Part shown: piece by piece, positions 3,826 to 5,014 of the stretch | How positions within the stretch are numbered: the first letter of the stretch is position 1 | Layout: each line of letters opens with the position of its first letter | NCBI GenBank assembly: GCA_009843005.1 | Contig: VYEH01000316.1 | Location: forward strand, 1-5,014 | From: Pseudomonadota bacterium | GTDB lineage: Bacteria > Pseudomonadota > Gammaproteobacteria > Steroidobacterales > Rariloculaceae | Direction: 5' to 3' | Length of the DNA stretch: 5,014 nucleotides | Position numbers and translations under genes: made by a program | The notes under the pieces: model-generated | Seen by the model: only the letters and a program-made list of their open reading frames with translations | The model's database searches: none | Told to the model about the DNA's origin: nothing

Positions 3826-5014
3826 ATGTCAATTCTTCGTATCTCTTGTCTGCCGGATGGCTTTTACGCGCCGGACCGCGTGGGCAATATCACTGTGACG
3901 GGGTCCTACAGCAGGCGCAGTCGCAAAGGGAAAATGGAATACATTTCTCCCTCTTCGAAACTTTTGGCGCCGATCGTAAAGTCTAAATCCGCGCTGGCTC
4001 ATTATGTGCACGCAGTCTTGGAAGCAGAAGGGGGTAATCTACCAAAAGAAGCTTCTGCTCAGGCCCCGATTTCGATTTTCGTTCATGGCTTCCAGTTCGA
4101 TCCGACTACGCAGGTCTTCGATAAACCACACCACCCCGAAGGCGACAACCCGCATGGCCGGCTATACCACTGGAAGCGATTCCCGGAACAAACCGAAATT
4201 CGTGCTCATTCCACAAGCTGGCCCTTGGGATTTGGTTACGTCGAAAACGATCAGGGTAAGCATGGTATTTGCGTTGGCTTCGGCTGGTATTCGAGTCCCG
4301 ATTTCTTGGGCTCATTGTTCAACTATGGTAAAAACTTCTACGCTCGCGCATACGACCTCGCCGAGGAGGCAGCGCTGCATTTGATTGCGGCAATTGAGGT
4401 CTTGGCCACACAACTTCCATCCCATCCCATCAACCTCATCTGCCATTCACTTGGTAGCAGAGTCGTTATTCGCGCGATCGCTAAAATGGCGAAGGATCCC
4501 TCAATTGACGATCCGGACCCGAGCCAGTCGGACCTTAGAGAGCCGGAACCAGAATATCGGCCCCGACGCCCCGATTTGGTTCAGCGGCTCAACAAAATTG
4601 TCCTTCTCGCAGGAGCGGAAAAGGTAATGGAAGCCCAGCTGATGATGGGCCGCCTCAATAGCTTCACAGGTTCGAGCGTCGGTCCATATTTCTATAATTT
4701 CGTGAGCCGTGAGAACGATGTCTTAGATAAACTCGGCGAAAATTTTTCTCCTGATGCGCCTGGCTCCAAACAGGTTATTGGGCACAACGGACTCGAAATG
4801 ATCGATCCGAGATGGATCGACATTCAGTTAGATGATCCAGACACCGCAGACTACTTTGCCCATCATGGGAAGGTATTCGATCCGCGAACAAATACAGAGG
4901 TTCCGATGCGGTTAAATGGGGATAGAAAAGGTGTCTTCGCCATTGCCGATCATTGGATACACTACACATGGCGGCACAATATGGTCCTTTATCGCCAGAT
5001 TATTCGCGAAGAGA
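3826..5014 (+). CDS. Alpha/beta-hydrolase-fold protein (3' end outside window)
   Basis: A continuous frame of 396 codons runs off the right edge with no stop. It is a probable serine hydrolase (esterase, lipase or related); the substrate is unknown. Strand and oxyanion loop ISIFVHGF lie at residues 82-89. The nucleophile elbow LICHSLGSRVV has S208 in a C-x-S-x-G setting, with cysteine where glycine is usual. A likely acid is D298 in VSRENDVLD at the end of a later strand, and a likely catalytic histidine is H376 in IADHW. A long insertion between residues about 90 and 190, rich in aromatic residues, probably forms a lid. A charged, proline-rich loop (about 225-245) follows the elbow. There is no signal peptide or membrane segment at the N-terminus, so a cytoplasmic protein is expected unless it is exported by a dedicated system. 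GC content is near half, unlike the mobile block before it. Fold is confident; function is open. Confidence 0.85.
   Translation, partial: MSILRISCLPDGFYAPDRVGNITVTGSYSRRSRKGKMEYISPSSKLLAPIVKSKSALAHYVHAVLEAEGGNLPKEASAQAPISIFVHGFQFDPTTQVFDKPHHPEGDNPHGRLYHWKRFPEQTEIRAHSTSWPLGFGYVENDQGKHGICVGFGWYSSPDFLGSLFNYGKNFYARAYDLAEEAALHLIAAIEVLATQLPSHPINLICHSLGSRVVIRAIAKMAKDPSIDDPDPSQSDLREPEPEYRPRRPDLVQRLNKIVLLAGAEKVMEAQLMMGRLNSFTGSSVGPYFYNFVSRENDVLDKLGENFSPDAPGSKQVIGHNGLEMIDPRWIDIQLDDPDTADYFAHHGKVFDPRTNTEVPMRLNGDRKGVFAIADHWIHYTWRHNMVLYRQIIREE

Noticed and set aside
4004..4384. A 126-codon plus-strand frame inside the hydrolase
   Set aside because: Out of phase with the continuous hydrolase frame, which carries the catalytic motifs; composition is not protein-like.

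Overview
The window looks like a piece of a proteobacterial genome, probably alphaproteobacterial. The evidence is a secreted PQQ (pyrroloquinoline quinone) quinoprotein dehydrogenase, strong Shine-Dalgarno sites, and fragments of IS1380, IS66, IS21 and IS630 family elements, all common in that group. The taxonomic call is an inference and is not secure. Base composition is uneven: roughly half GC at both edges, clearly higher (about 60-65% on sampled lines) in the dehydrogenase, and higher still across the insertion-sequence block.

Layout. (1) Positions 2-415 hold the 3' end of a pentapeptide-repeat protein whose start lies outside the window; its last 40 or so codons may be frameshifted. 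(2) Positions 412-2217 hold a complete 601-residue PQQ alcohol dehydrogenase of the methanol/ethanol family. It has a signal peptide, propeller repeats, the expected PQQ/metal ligands and a D-Y-D active-site motif typical of lanthanide-dependent enzymes. It follows the first gene without a gap, so the two are probably co-transcribed. (3) Positions about 2231-3753 are a graveyard of mobile DNA. In order they are the C-terminal end of an IS1380-family transposase (minus strand), the left end plus tnpA of an IS66-family element, a hairpin-rich GC-rich segment leading into the first 82 codons of an IS21-family istA, and a short IS630-family transposase fragment. Each fragment stops where the next begins and none resumes on the far side, so this is a chain of deletion-fused remnants and not a stack of intact insertions. 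(4) Positions 3826-5014 are the first 396 codons of a moderate-GC alpha/beta-hydrolase gene that runs off the right edge without a stop. It has its own Shine-Dalgarno site and a possible promoter.

Functionally, the only inferred metabolic activity is periplasmic PQQ-dependent alcohol oxidation. No cytochrome c partner, PQQ synthesis gene or other accessory gene is in the window. The hydrolase is separated from the dehydrogenase by about 1.6 kb of dead mobile DNA, so there is no reason to link their functions. I did not find a convincing new multi-gene system. The most interesting points are the predicted lanthanide-type active site with unusual cysteine placement, the pentapeptide/quinoprotein pairing, and the structured repeats inside the mobile-element block.
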